Shown: piece after piece, positions 51,299 through 60,448 of the stretch
How the letters are laid out: every line of letters starts with the position of its first letter
How positions within the stretch are numbered: the first letter of the stretch is position 1
Assembly (NCBI GenBank): GCA_016841765.1
Contig: JAENYN010000003.1
Location: 62,001-126,000 of the forward strand
DNA length: 64,000 nucleotides
DNA from: Guptibacillus hwajinpoensis
Lineage (GTDB): Bacteria; Bacillota; Bacilli; Bacillales; Bacillaceae_O
Direction: 5' to 3'
The notes under the pieces: model-generated
The model's input: the letters and a program-made list of their open reading frames with translations, nothing else
Database searches by the model: none
What the model was told of the DNA's origin: nothing
Translations under genes and position numbers: made by a program

Positions 51299-52315
51299 AT
51301 GTTTACCGCGCTGTTCGGTTCAGTTGAGTCGGGTATCATTTATGCCATTATGGCGCTTGGCGTGTATTTGTCATTCCGGGTCCTTGATTTTCCTGATCTG
51401 ACGGTTGATGGGAGTTTTGTTACCGGGGCAGCGGTTGCTGCCACGCTGATTGTCGGCGGGGCTAATCCTGTCATCGCCACATCACTGGCTGCCGCGGCTG
51501 GCTTTATCGCCGGCTGCTTTACTGGCCTGCTGCATACGAAGGGAAAAATCAATTCCCTTTTGGCGGGGATTTTAATGATGATTGCCCTGTATTCTATCAA
51601 TCTGCGGATTATGGGAAGGCCGAATGTTCCGCTTTTGAACCAGGAAACGGGTTTCACGAAAATAGCGGATTGGGGGGAGAAGCTCGGAATCGATGCGTTC
51701 ATGAACGGCCTGCTGGCGGCAGCCGGATGGGAACGGTTTTCCCCGGGGACGTGGACAGTCCTGATATCCATGATTATTGTCACGTTTGCCATCAAGCATC
51801 TCCTTGACCGGTTCCTCTTGACCGAAGTGGGGCTTGCATTGCGGGCGACCGGTGATAATCAGCGCATGATCCGCAGCTTATCGGCCAACACCGACCGGCT
51901 GATTGTCGTGGGCCTTGGCATTTCCAATGCGTTGGTGGCCTTTTCCGGCGCCCTGATCGCCCAGTACGGCTCGTTTGCGGATGTCGGAATGGGAATCGGG
52001 ATGATTATCATCGGACTTGCCTCTGTCATCATCGGTGAAGCGCTGTTCGGGACAAAAACGATTGTCCGGACGACCCTTGCTGTCATCGGCGGGGCAATCG
52101 TATACCGCATTGTCGTCAGTATGGCACTTCGGGTAGAATTCCTGGAAACAGGTGACATGAAGATGATAACGGCTGCAATCGTCATCATTGCGCTTGTCCT
52201 GCCAAAGCTGCTTGAGGACCGGAAAAATAAGAAACGCAAAATGAAGCGCCAGGAAGAACGGCTTCTCGCAATGGAATCTGCAGAAGAAGAGGGTGGGAAA
52301 ATTGCTGCACCTTAA
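51299..52315 (+). CDS. ABC transporter permease (cassette 2)
   Basis: A 338-residue permease with eight to ten hydrophobic helices, of the BPD_transp_2 (LIV-H/RbsC-like) type. Paralogue of the gene at 33224; both share IMGRPNVPLLNQETG and GEALFGTK near the C-terminus. The ATG follows GAGAGGGTGAG. It overlaps the ATPase gene by 14 bases. Divergence from its paralogue is greatest in the middle extracellular loop (residues ~115-145) and basic tail. Confidence 0.88.
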   Translation: MFTALFGSVESGIIYAIMALGVYLSFRVLDFPDLTVDGSFVTGAAVAATLIVGGANPVIATSLAAAAGFIAGCFTGLLHTKGKINSLLAGILMMIALYSINLRIMGRPNVPLLNQETGFTKIADWGEKLGIDAFMNGLLAAAGWERFSPGTWTVLISMIIVTFAIKHLLDRFLLTEVGLALRATGDNQRMIRSLSANTDRLIVVGLGISNALVAFSGALIAQYGSFADVGMGIGMIIIGLASVIIGEALFGTKTIVRTTLAVIGGAIVYRIVVSMALRVEFLETGDMKMITAAIVIIALVLPKLLEDRKNKKRKMKRQEERLLAMESAEEEGGKIAAP

Positions 52316-53096
52316 ACAGATCAACAAGGTTTTCAATGAAGGCACGCCGGATGAAAAGATTGCGATTGATCATGTGGATCTCGAGTTGAAATCCGGTGAC
52401 TTTGTGACGATCATCGGCAGCAATGGAGCCGGCAAGTCGACGCTGATGAATATCGTTTCCGGTGTGCTTATACCTGATATGGGAACAGTCGCCATCAATG
52501 ACAGGGATGTCACCACCCTGCCTGAGTACCAGCGGTCCCGGATGATCGGAAGGGTGTTTCAGGACCCGATGGCCGGCACTTCCCCGTCGATGACAATCGA
52601 AGAAAACCTGGCGATGGCCTATTCACGTAATAAACGGCGGACGCTCCGCACCGGTGTAACGAAAAAACGCAGGGCTTACTTCAAAGAAGTGCTGGAACAG
52701 CTCCACCTCGGGCTGGAAAGCCGGCTCAATGCGAAAGTGGGCCTTTTATCAGGCGGTGAGCGCCAGGCCCTGTCTCTCCTGATGGCGACCTTTACCGAGC
52801 CGGATATCCTGCTTCTTGACGAGCATACGGCAGCTCTTGACCCATCCCGGGCCGAGCTGATCACCGGCCTGACGAAAGAGATTGTATCCAGGTACGAGCT
52901 GACAACACTGATGGTCACCCATAACATGCAGCAGGCCATTGAGCTTGGCAACAGGCTGATCATGATGGATAAAGGTCAAATCATCCTCTCCTTCAATGAA
53001 GAAGAAAAACAAAAGCTCACTGTTGAAAAGCTGCTGACTGAGTTCCAGCGGATAAAGGGCGAAAAGATGGCGAGCGACCGGGCTCTTTTAAGCTAG
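52302..53096 (+). CDS. ABC transporter ATP-binding protein (cassette 2)
   Basis: A 264-residue ABC ATPase: Walker [10 protein letters not shown], signature [12 protein letters not shown], Walker [12 protein letters not shown], switch His in [11 protein letters not shown] 52302 follows AGAGGGTGG and overlaps the permease end, exactly as in cassette 1; GTG 52293 lies inside the ribosome site. About 100 bases separate it from the phenylalanine dehydrogenase gene, without a visible terminator. Confidence 0.9.
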   Translation: MLHLKQINKVFNEGTPDEKIAIDHVDLELKSGDFVTIIGSNGAGKSTLMNIVSGVLIPDMGTVAINDRDVTTLPEYQRSRMIGRVFQDPMAGTSPSMTIEENLAMAYSRNKRRTLRTGVTKKRRAYFKEVLEQLHLGLESRLNAKVGLLSGGERQALSLLMATFTEPDILLLDEHTAALDPSRAELITGLTKEIVSRYELTTLMVTHNMQQAIELGNRLIMMDKGQIILSFNEEEKQKLTVEKLLTEFQRIKGEKMASDRALLS

Positions 53097-53197
53097 CAGA
53101 CTACTATTCGAGCAACGGTAAAAATAAACATATAACAGGGGAGTTTCATGAGCGGCGCTTATTCATATCTTCCCTTCTTTTTTACGTGAAAATAAAG

Positions 53198-54340
53198 ATG
53201 GATATCGAAAACCAGCAAAATGAGGTGGAAATATTGGAGATGTTCGAAAAGATTTCTGAACATGAACAGGTTATTTTCTGCAACGATCCCGACACCGGAC
53301 TGCAAGCCATTATTGCCATTCATAACACAACACTCGGCCCGGCTCTTGGCGGGTGCAGGATGCGTCCCTATAAAAGCGTTGATGAAGCGCTGCAAGATGT
53401 ACTGCGATTATCTAAAGGCATGACGTATAAATGTGCTGCGGCAGACGTGGACTTCGGGGGAGGCAAGGCCGTCATCATCGGCGACCCGACAAAGGATAAA
53501 TCCCCGGAACTGTTCCGAGCTTTCGGGCAGTTCGTCGAATCATTGAACGGCCGGTTTTACACCGGAACCGATATGGGGACCGATCCCGAAGACTTCATTC
53601 ATGCCTGCAAAGAGACGAACTGCATTGTCGGTGTACCTGAAGAATACGGCGGCAGCGGCGATTCTTCCGTGCCGACAGCACTGGGTGTTGTTTATGCGCT
53701 CCAGGCGACAAATGAATTTTTGTGGGGCGACAATTCACTTAGCGGCAAAACGTATGCAATCCAGGGGCTCGGAAAAGTTGGCGGCAAAGTGGCCGACCGG
53801 CTTCTTGAAGAAGGGGCGGACCTGTATGTTACTGACATCAATACAAAAGCCATCGACCGGATTGTTTCAAAAGCGAGGGAATTGAACCGTACGGTCAACG
53901 TCGTGCATGGCGATGAAATTTACGGGGTGGACGCTGACATTTTTGTGCCGTGTGCTTTCGGGGGAATCATTAACGATGATACGGTTGATCGTTTGAAGGT
54001 GAAAGCGGTCGTCGGTTCGGCCAATAATCAGCTTCTTACCCTTGAACATGGAAGGATTTTATCTGAGGAAGGCATTCTTTATGCGCCTGATTATCTTGCA
54101 AACAGTGGCGGCCTCATTCAGGTGTCCGATGAATTGTACGGCCCGAATAAAAACCGCGTCCTCCAAAAGACGAAATCGATATACGGCTCCCTGCTTGAAA
54201 TCTACCTGGAAGCGGCGCGGGAAGGGATTCCCACCGTGGAAGCCGCCAACCGTTACTGTGAACGGCGCATGGCTTCAAGGAACCGCCGGAACAGTTTCTT
54301 TACCCATTTGAAACGCCCGAAGTGGGCGGTGCGGGTATAG
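53198..54340 (+). CDS. pdh: Phenylalanine dehydrogenase
   Basis: A 380-residue Glu/Leu/Phe/Val dehydrogenase superfamily enzyme that reversibly deaminates L-phenylalanine to phenylpyruvate with NAD+. The segments [20 protein letters not shown] (catalytic Lys), [29 protein letters not shown] (NAD loop) and the C-terminal NSFF...RPKW closely follow the Lysinibacillus sphaericus phenylalanine dehydrogenase as I remember it; leucine dehydrogenases instead read GG(A/T)xx and TAEDVGT in these places. Start is uncertain: ATG 53198 fits family length but lacks a clear site; GTG 53186 is upstream, and TTG 53234 has GAGGTGG before it. Confidence 0.88.
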   Translation: MDIENQQNEVEILEMFEKISEHEQVIFCNDPDTGLQAIIAIHNTTLGPALGGCRMRPYKSVDEALQDVLRLSKGMTYKCAAADVDFGGGKAVIIGDPTKDKSPELFRAFGQFVESLNGRFYTGTDMGTDPEDFIHACKETNCIVGVPEEYGGSGDSSVPTALGVVYALQATNEFLWGDNSLSGKTYAIQGLGKVGGKVADRLLEEGADLYVTDINTKAIDRIVSKARELNRTVNVVHGDEIYGVDADIFVPCAFGGIINDDTVDRLKVKAVVGSANNQLLTLEHGRILSEEGILYAPDYLANSGGLIQVSDELYGPNKNRVLQKTKSIYGSLLEIYLEAAREGIPTVEAANRYCERRMASRNRRNSFFTHLKRPKWAVRV

Positions 54341-54368
54341 ATTGAAAGATTAAGAGAGAGGTGAAAGG

Positions 54369-55439
54369 ATGGAAAGCGAATTTCCAATGAAACAGATTAT
54401 CGATGGACAGGGAAATATTACGGATGATTCATATAAGGATTCAGTGACAAAAGAACGTGCCCGGGATTTTTACAGCAAGCTGCTGCGCCTCAGGACATTT
54501 GACCGGAAAGCGGTCAGCCTCCAGAGGCAGGGCCGCATTGGCACATATGCCCCTTTTGAAGGACAGGAAGCTGCCCAGGTCGGAAGTGCGAGTGCGCTTC
54601 AGGCGGATGACTGGATGTTCCCGACCTATAGGGACCATGGCGCCATGATGACTTTCGGCCAGCCGCTTGCAACCGTTTTGCTGTTTTGGAGCGGCCGGCC
54701 GGAAGGATGTGTTCCGCCGCAGAACCGGAAGATTTTCCCGCCGGGTGTTCCGATTGCCACCCAGCTTCCGCATGCAGCCGGTGCAGCATGGGCGGAGAAA
54801 AAGAGAGGATCGAATAATGCTTCGATCGCTTATTTCGGGGACGGGGCGACATCGGAAGGCGACTTCCATGAAGCGCTTAATTTTGCAAGCGTTTTCAACT
54901 TGCCGGTCGTTTTCTTCAACCAGAATAACGGATATGCCATATCCCTGCCGATCAAAAAGCAAATGAAATCAAAAACGATCGCCCAAAAAGCGGTCGCATA
55001 CGACATACCAGGTGTTCGTGTCGATGGAAATGACGTATTTGCCGTCAATGCAGTGACAGAAGAGGCGCTGGAACGGGCCCGCAAAACAGGGGAACCGACG
55101 CTGATCGAAGCGGTGACCTGGCGTTACGGCGCCCATACGACGACGGATGACCCGACAAAATACAGAGATCAGACGGAAAGCGAGGAACGCCGGGGGGCAG
55201 CAGATCCGCTGTTGCGCATCGAGCGGCTTATGAAAAATAACGGCTGGTGGGATGATGACTGGGCCGTACATGTGCAAGATGAGATTGCCGCTGAAATCGA
55301 ATTGGCAGTTTCCGAAGTGGAAGCTGTGCCGGAAGCAGACCCGGCCCTTATGTTCGATCATGTCTTTAACCGGATGACCTGGACAGTCGAGCAGCAAAAG
55401 GAAGAGTACACGGCATTGCGGAAAGGGGAGGTCCTATGA
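54369..55439 (+). CDS. 2-oxoacid dehydrogenase E1 alpha subunit
   Basis: A 356-residue ThDP-binding subunit. The ThDP motif is FGDGATSEGDFHEALNFASV followed by FFNQNN; HTTTDDPTKYR is the phosphorylation-loop region of E1 alpha proteins. It decarboxylates a 2-oxo acid together with E1 beta. Family resemblance is to Bacillus PdhA/BkdA, so the substrate is not fixed by sequence. Its place directly after phenylalanine dehydrogenase makes phenylpyruvate the likely substrate. GAGAGGTGAAAGG precedes the ATG. The stop overlaps E1 beta by ATGA. Confidence 0.9.
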   Translation: MESEFPMKQIIDGQGNITDDSYKDSVTKERARDFYSKLLRLRTFDRKAVSLQRQGRIGTYAPFEGQEAAQVGSASALQADDWMFPTYRDHGAMMTFGQPLATVLLFWSGRPEGCVPPQNRKIFPPGVPIATQLPHAAGAAWAEKKRGSNNASIAYFGDGATSEGDFHEALNFASVFNLPVVFFNQNNGYAISLPIKKQMKSKTIAQKAVAYDIPGVRVDGNDVFAVNAVTEEALERARKTGEPTLIEAVTWRYGAHTTTDDPTKYRDQTESEERRGAADPLLRIERLMKNNGWWDDDWAVHVQDEIAAEIELAVSEVEAVPEADPALMFDHVFNRMTWTVEQQKEEYTALRKGEVL

Positions 55440-56431
55440 AAGCCGCAGTTGGAACGAAAAAGCTGACAATGGTGCAGGCTGTCACCGATGCCCTTGAGGT
55501 TATGCTTGCTGAGCGTGATGAAGTCCTGCTGCTCGGTGAAGATGTCGGCAAAAACGGCGGGGTTTTCCGGGCGACGGACGGGCTGATGGAAAAATTCGGT
55601 GCCGACCGGGTCATTGATACGCCGCTCAGTGAATCAGGCATCGTCGGGACATCGGTCGGGCTGGCGGCTGCCGGTTTCCGTCCTGTCGTCGAAATGCAGT
55701 TTCTTGGTTTCATTTATCCTGCTTTCGAACAGGTCGCGACCCATGTCAGCCGCATGCGCTCAAGGACACTTGGCCATTTCACCATGCCGATGGTCATCCG
55801 GGCCCCATATGGAGCAGGGGTGCGGGCCCCGGAAATCCATTCAGACAGTGTCGAAGCCTTATTCACCCACATGCCGGGGATTAAAGTCGTCTGTCCTTCC
55901 AACCCGTATGATGCAAAGGGGCTCTTGATATCCAGCATAGAAGATGAAGATCCGATCCTGTTTCTCGAACCGATGAAAAGCTACCGGGCCGGACGCATCG
56001 AGGTGCCGGAAGGGAAGTACACGGTTGAAATCGGGAAGGCCAGCCGCGTGCTTGAAGGAGAGGACATCACGATTTTTGCATGGGGAGCCATGATCCCGCT
56101 TGCGGAAAAGGCCGCGGCCGAACTGAAGGAAGAAGGCATCAAATGTGAAATCATTGACTTGCGCACCCTCTATCCGCTTGATAGGGAGACGATTGCCGAA
56201 TCCGTGCAAAAAACAGGCCGGGCCGTCATCGTCCATGAAGCTCAGCTGACAGGCGGTGTAGGCGCAGAACTCATCTCGCTGATCAATGATACCTCATTTC
56301 TATATTTGAAAGCGCCGATTGCCAGAGTTGCAGGCTTCGATGTCCCTGTCCCGGTTTATGCTCTCGAAGATCATTATCTCCCGGACAAAAAGCGCATCAA
56401 GCAGGCGGTGCTGAAAACAATGGACTTTTAG
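55436..56431 (+). CDS. 2-oxoacid dehydrogenase E1 beta subunit
   Basis: A 331-residue transketolase-like subunit. LLGEDVGKNGGVFRAT, TPLSESGIVGTSVGLA, and RAPYGAGVRAPEIHSDS are standard E1 beta motifs; the last contains the active-site His-Ser region. The C-terminal half has VIVHEAQLTGGVGAEL. It forms the a2b2 E1 with the upstream gene and is translationally coupled to it. E2 follows after 15 bases with GGAAAGGGGGAG. Confidence 0.92.
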   Translation: MKAAVGTKKLTMVQAVTDALEVMLAERDEVLLLGEDVGKNGGVFRATDGLMEKFGADRVIDTPLSESGIVGTSVGLAAAGFRPVVEMQFLGFIYPAFEQVATHVSRMRSRTLGHFTMPMVIRAPYGAGVRAPEIHSDSVEALFTHMPGIKVVCPSNPYDAKGLLISSIEDEDPILFLEPMKSYRAGRIEVPEGKYTVEIGKASRVLEGEDITIFAWGAMIPLAEKAAAELKEEGIKCEIIDLRTLYPLDRETIAESVQKTGRAVIVHEAQLTGGVGAELISLINDTSFLYLKAPIARVAGFDVPVPVYALEDHYLPDKKRIKQAVLKTMDF

Positions 56432-56446
56432 GAAAGGGGGAGAAAG

Positions 56447-57736
56447 ATGGTTGAAGTAAAATTAACCGACATTGGTGAAGGGATGACGGAAGGCGAAGTG
56501 ATCAGCTATTTCGTAAAGGTCGGCGATGAAGTCGCCGCCGACCAGCCCCTTCTTGAGATCCAGACAGACAAGATGACGGCAGAAATCCCTGCACCTGCAG
56601 CCGGTAAAATACATGATATTTTAATCGAGCCGCAAAGTACCGTGAAAGTGGGAACGCCTTTACTGATCCTTGATACGGGAGTGGCGGAGAAACCCGCAGC
56701 AGAAAAGCGGGAGGCCGGCCAGGGGAAAACCAGGCACATGACAGTGAGCATCAAACGGAGCCAATCAGGCCGCCGTGTTCTGGCCGCACCGTTCACTAGG
56801 AAAATTGCCCGTGACAACGGCATCGACATTGAAAAAGTGGAAGGGACGGGACCCGGCGGAAGAGTGACCGATGATGACGTATACCGCTGGATCGCAGACC
56901 ATGCCGGAAAGGAAACAGTCGGCGCTGCTTCTGAAGAACCTGTTCCACAAGAAAAGTCGGCAGAAAATGAAAACGTCCCATCACCCGCTGAAAAACCGGA
57001 AACCGAAACGCTCAATATGGTCGTGGAGGAACGGAAAGCTCAGGAGCAGCAGGCCATCCCATTCAGGGGCCGCCGCAAGCAAATCGCCCGGAAGATGGCA
57101 AAATCGCTCTACACAATCCCGCATGTGACCAATTTTGAAGAAGCGGACGTCACGGATATCCAGGCGCTGCGGGAAGAATGGAAAAAACACGGCAAAAAAA
57201 TTTCGATGACGGCGGTGTTCGTAAAGGCAGCGGCCATTGCTTTAAAAGATTTCCCTGTTTTCAATGCCAGACTCGATGAAGAGCATGAGCAGATCATCCT
57301 TGAAAACCAATACCATATCGGGGTTGCGGTAGACACGGAAGAAGGCTTGATTGTGCCGGTTATCAAACATGCAGACCGCAAATCGCTGTCCGCCATCCAT
57401 ACGGAACTGAAATCACTGGTGGAAAAAGCCCGGAATAACAAACTGAGCATGTCTGAAATGACAGGCAGCACATTCACAATCAGCAACGTGGGCCAGACAG
57501 GCTCAACCGGAGCAACACCGATCATCAACTATCCTGAAACAGGCCTGGCGGCTTTCCATAAAACGAAACGGCGGCCGGTTGTGAACGACAGCGATGAAAT
57601 TGTCATCCGTTCCATGATGAACGTATCCATGAGTTTCGATCACCGTGTTGCAGACGGGGCAGCCGCGGTAGCCTTCACCAACCGGCTCGTGGAACTGATT
57701 GAGCACCCGAATCTAATGATGCTGGAGATGGTATAA
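56447..57736 (+). CDS. 2-oxoacid dehydrogenase E2 acyltransferase
   Basis: A 429-residue E2: lipoyl domain (1-75, lipoylated Lys42 in EIQTDKMTAEI), E1/E3-binding domain (~110-145, APFTRKIARDNGIDIEKVEG), an acidic linker, and the catalytic core (~200-429) with SFDHRVADGAA near the C-terminus holding the active His (about 399) and Asp. It moves the acyl group from E1 to CoA. One lipoyl domain is present. The core resembles branched-chain and acetoin-type E2. Its stop is followed immediately by the E3 start. Confidence 0.92.
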   Translation: MVEVKLTDIGEGMTEGEVISYFVKVGDEVAADQPLLEIQTDKMTAEIPAPAAGKIHDILIEPQSTVKVGTPLLILDTGVAEKPAAEKREAGQGKTRHMTVSIKRSQSGRRVLAAPFTRKIARDNGIDIEKVEGTGPGGRVTDDDVYRWIADHAGKETVGAASEEPVPQEKSAENENVPSPAEKPETETLNMVVEERKAQEQQAIPFRGRRKQIARKMAKSLYTIPHVTNFEEADVTDIQALREEWKKHGKKISMTAVFVKAAAIALKDFPVFNARLDEEHEQIILENQYHIGVAVDTEEGLIVPVIKHADRKSLSAIHTELKSLVEKARNNKLSMSEMTGSTFTISNVGQTGSTGATPIINYPETGLAAFHKTKRRPVVNDSDEIVIRSMMNVSMSFDHRVADGAAAVAFTNRLVELIEHPNLMMLEMV

Positions 57737-59176
57737 ATGGTCGTTGGCGAAATCGCCGAGGAAAAAGAGGTTGTCATCATCGGCGGCGGGCCGGCAGGAT
57801 ATACCGCAGCCATCAGGGCGGCCCAGCTCGGCCTTGAAGTGACATTGATCGAGAAAAACCAGCTTGGCGGCCTGTGCCTCAACGAAGGCTGCATCCCTTC
57901 CAAAGTGTTTGCCCATGCTGCCCAAAAAGCCAGTGAAAAAAAGCACCTTCAGGAAATCGGGCTGGAGATGACGGGCAGCGGTATCGACCTCGACCGATTG
58001 CAGGCGTACAAGGAAAAAGTAATCAGCCGCCTGAGAAAAGGTGTGGAAGGGCTGTGTCAGGCAAATAAAATTGAAGTGATCAACGGAAAAGCTTCCTTTT
58101 TATCGGAAGACCGGATAGGCGTTGAAAGCGGCATGAAATTTGAGGTGTTCCGCTTCAAGCATGCCCTTGTTGCAGCCGGTGCGGAAGATCGTATGCCGGA
58201 AGCAGTGCCGCTTGATGGCGAGCGCATCCTCAGCATGCGCCAGGTGTATCGGATGGTTGAAGTGCCTGAATACCTTATTGTTGCCGGCAGTGGTTATCAA
58301 GCGCTGGAAACAGCTTTCAGCTTCAGGGCGGCAGGCGCAAAAGTCACCCTCCTGCATCCCGACGAAAGGCTTCCTTATGATTCATCCATCAGCAGGGAGC
58401 TTGAACGGAATTTGAAAAAGCAGAAGGTAAAACTGATCAAAGGCGCCCAAATAAAACAGGTATCCGCCTTTGAGGGACATGCCGAAGTCAAGTACAGGGC
58501 AGGTGACGGTGTTCATAAGATCGCTGGCAGCCATTTTTGTACCGAAACGGCACGCCATGCAGATCTGGAAAAACTCGGGCTGAACCGCCTTGGATTACGC
58601 CAGACGGAAGAAGGCCTGCTCGATACCGACCATGAAGCACGCACCTCAGTATCATCCATTTTTGCGGCCGGTGATATAACAGCCGGCCCGGCCCTGGCTG
58701 TAAAAGCGATTAAGCAGGGGAAAGCGGCTGCAGAAGCTATGGCGGGCCGCAAGCCGGAAGTGGACCTTACATTAATGCCTGAAGTCATTCACGCCATTCC
58801 GCCGGCAGTATCCGCAGGCATGACGGAAGAAGAAGCACGGAAGCATTACAGCAATCCGAGAATCGGCCAGTTTTCCATGGCGGGCAACGGATACGCTGCT
58901 ATCAACGGAGAGACCGGCGGATTTGTAAAAATGATCAGTGATCCGGAAACAGATGCCATCATAGGATTCCATGCAGTCGGCCCGGCAGCTGTCGAGATGC
59001 TGGCAGCAGGCACACTCGGCCTCGAGATGGCAGCACGGGAGGAGGATTTCCGATTCCCTCTTTACGCCCATCCCTCTTTTAATGAAGGGATTCTTGAAGC
59101 GGTAGAAGCGCTGAAACAGGAAGCGATTCATAGGGCGCCTGACAGGGTGAAAAAGGAACCGGTCGATTCCAGGTAA
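57737..59176 (+). CDS. Dihydrolipoamide dehydrogenase-like E3, divergent
   Basis: A 479-residue flavoprotein disulfide reductase. FAD loop IIGGGPAGYTAAIRA and the redox disulfide Cys47/Cys52 (GLCLNEGCIPSK) are intact, as is the C-terminal YAHPSFNE with the catalytic His and Glu. The NAD loop is unusual: GSGYQALE replaces the third Gly, the strand ends in His207 where a Glu normally binds the NAD ribose, and the usual GRxPN motif is replaced by a CTETARHAD stretch. This suggests relaxed or NADP-type cofactor use, or decay. ATG directly abuts the E2 stop codon. Confidence 0.88.
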   Translation: MVVGEIAEEKEVVIIGGGPAGYTAAIRAAQLGLEVTLIEKNQLGGLCLNEGCIPSKVFAHAAQKASEKKHLQEIGLEMTGSGIDLDRLQAYKEKVISRLRKGVEGLCQANKIEVINGKASFLSEDRIGVESGMKFEVFRFKHALVAAGAEDRMPEAVPLDGERILSMRQVYRMVEVPEYLIVAGSGYQALETAFSFRAAGAKVTLLHPDERLPYDSSISRELERNLKKQKVKLIKGAQIKQVSAFEGHAEVKYRAGDGVHKIAGSHFCTETARHADLEKLGLNRLGLRQTEEGLLDTDHEARTSVSSIFAAGDITAGPALAVKAIKQGKAAAEAMAGRKPEVDLTLMPEVIHAIPPAVSAGMTEEEARKHYSNPRIGQFSMAGNGYAAINGETGGFVKMISDPETDAIIGFHAVGPAAVEMLAAGTLGLEMAAREEDFRFPLYAHPSFNEGILEAVEALKQEAIHRAPDRVKKEPVDSR

Positions 59177-59194
59177 GGAATCGCCGGTTCTTAT
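59154..59194 (+). terminator. Terminator of the phenylalanine operon
   Basis: GAACCGG-GATTCC pairs with GGAATC-CCGGTTC across the E3 stop codon (59156-59170 with 59177-59190), followed by TTATT. Confidence 0.8.
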
Positions 59195-59249
59195 TCGTGT
59201 TCAAAAAAGGAACAGAAGGAATTTGAAAAAAGAAAAGAGGTGTTCTTTG

Positions 59250-59840
59250 ATGACAAACAGCAAAATGAACCCTAAAGTTGATGAATTTTTAACGAGAGAA
59301 AAAAAGTGGCGGGAAGAATTTGAGAAATTGAGAACGATCCTTCTTGACTGCCAGCTGGCCGAGGAATTGAGGTGGGGCGTTCCCTGTTACACGTTTCAGA
59401 ATAAAAACATCGCTTTAATACATGGTTTTAAAGAATACTGTGCGATTTTGTTTTTCAAAGGTGTGTTATTAAAGGATGTTCATGACATTCTCATTCAACA
59501 AACGGAGAACGTACAGGCGAGCCGGCAGATTCGGTTTGCCAATGTGCAACAAATAGATGAAATGCAAACCATCTTGATAGACTATATTAACGAAGCCATT
59601 GAAGTTGAAAAAGCCGGTTTGGAAGTGGAGTTTAAAAAGGATGCAGAAATTCCCCTAGAACTCCAAAATAAATTTGATGAAAACCCTGCATTGAAAACTG
59701 CTTTTAACTCATTGACGCCGGGTCGGCAAAGAGCATATATCCTTTATTTTTCTAAACCCAAAAGACCGAAAACCCGCGAGTCAAGGATTGAAAAGTATAT
59801 GCAGCACATTCTTGATAGGAAGGGATTAAATGATAAGTGA
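59250..59840 (+). CDS. YdeI/OmpD-associated-like (DUF1801) protein
   Basis: A 196-residue soluble protein. The N-terminal part has FLTREKKWREEFEKLRTILL and ELRWGVPCYTF, typical of the DUF1801/YdhG fold, and the C-terminal part LTPGRQRAYILYFSKPK with ESRIEKYM is the YdeI-type tail. Function in Bacillus is unknown (the fold is iron-chaperone/frataxin-like). ATG 59250 follows AGAGGTG. It is more AT-rich than the operon before it and ends a transcription unit of its own. Confidence 0.82.
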   Translation: MTNSKMNPKVDEFLTREKKWREEFEKLRTILLDCQLAEELRWGVPCYTFQNKNIALIHGFKEYCAILFFKGVLLKDVHDILIQQTENVQASRQIRFANVQQIDEMQTILIDYINEAIEVEKAGLEVEFKKDAEIPLELQNKFDENPALKTAFNSLTPGRQRAYILYFSKPKRPKTRESRIEKYMQHILDRKGLNDK

Positions 59841-60448
59841 CGCTCCGATCCCTAAAGAACCAACCAACGGACGGAGGGACCTTCCATTATTTTTGGTTAA
59901 GGAAGGAATTAGAGTTGTCAATACGACAGCTTTTTTTGTGGAAGAAAGGTTTATTTTGCTTTTTAGCGAAGTGATAGTTGAAAGGTGAAAAAGTGAATAA
60001 TCATTGGTTCTGTTTAAGTTTGTTGTGGATCATTCGTCAAACAGAGAAAAAATAAAAATGGAAGCCATTGATACGCTTAGATTTTTTATGTTAACAACAT
60101 AAACATTGATCCTTATTTGCAAACTTTGTTTTCCACTGAGTGGATTGGAGTGGAAGGCATGAGACTCCTGCGGGACTAGCGAACAGGGAAGACCCCGCAG
60201 GCGCGAGTAGCGCTGAGGAGGCTTCCCGGTCGCCCCGCGGAAAGCGAATGCCTGCAGCGGAAAGGAACGAGCAATCTCCAGAATGACCTGCTTCATTTTT
60301 GCGGTTTCTATTCCGATAAAGGGTTCGTAAGTTGGCTAAGTCAAAAATACAAAAAATTAATTTCCATTTATGGGATAAATATTTTGCTTCTGATTAACAG
60401 TACTGAACTTTAATAGAGCCAATATATAATGGAACAGAGGAAATGGAG
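59841..60448. other. Intergenic stretch with GC-rich repeat
   Basis: No credible gene apart from the repeat copy C (60137-60276). An 88-codon minus-strand frame overlaps the repeat and has no ribosome site. The rest is AT-rich. Confidence 0.65.
60137..60276 (+). repeat. GC-rich intergenic repeat, copy C
   Basis: Starts GAGTGGATTGGAGTGGAAGG; shares GCGAACAGGGAAGACCCCGC and GAGGAGGCTTCCCGGTCGCC with copy A (36040-36146, opposite strand) and ends GAATGCCTGCAGCGGAAAGG. The two are near-identical, so they spread recently. Confidence 0.8.

Noticed and set aside
53198-54340. Leucine dehydrogenase as the call for the amino acid dehydrogenase
   Set aside because: The segments around the catalytic Lys and the GTD loop follow phenylalanine dehydrogenase, and the neighbours are phenylacetate genes. 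Kinetic proof is still lacking.
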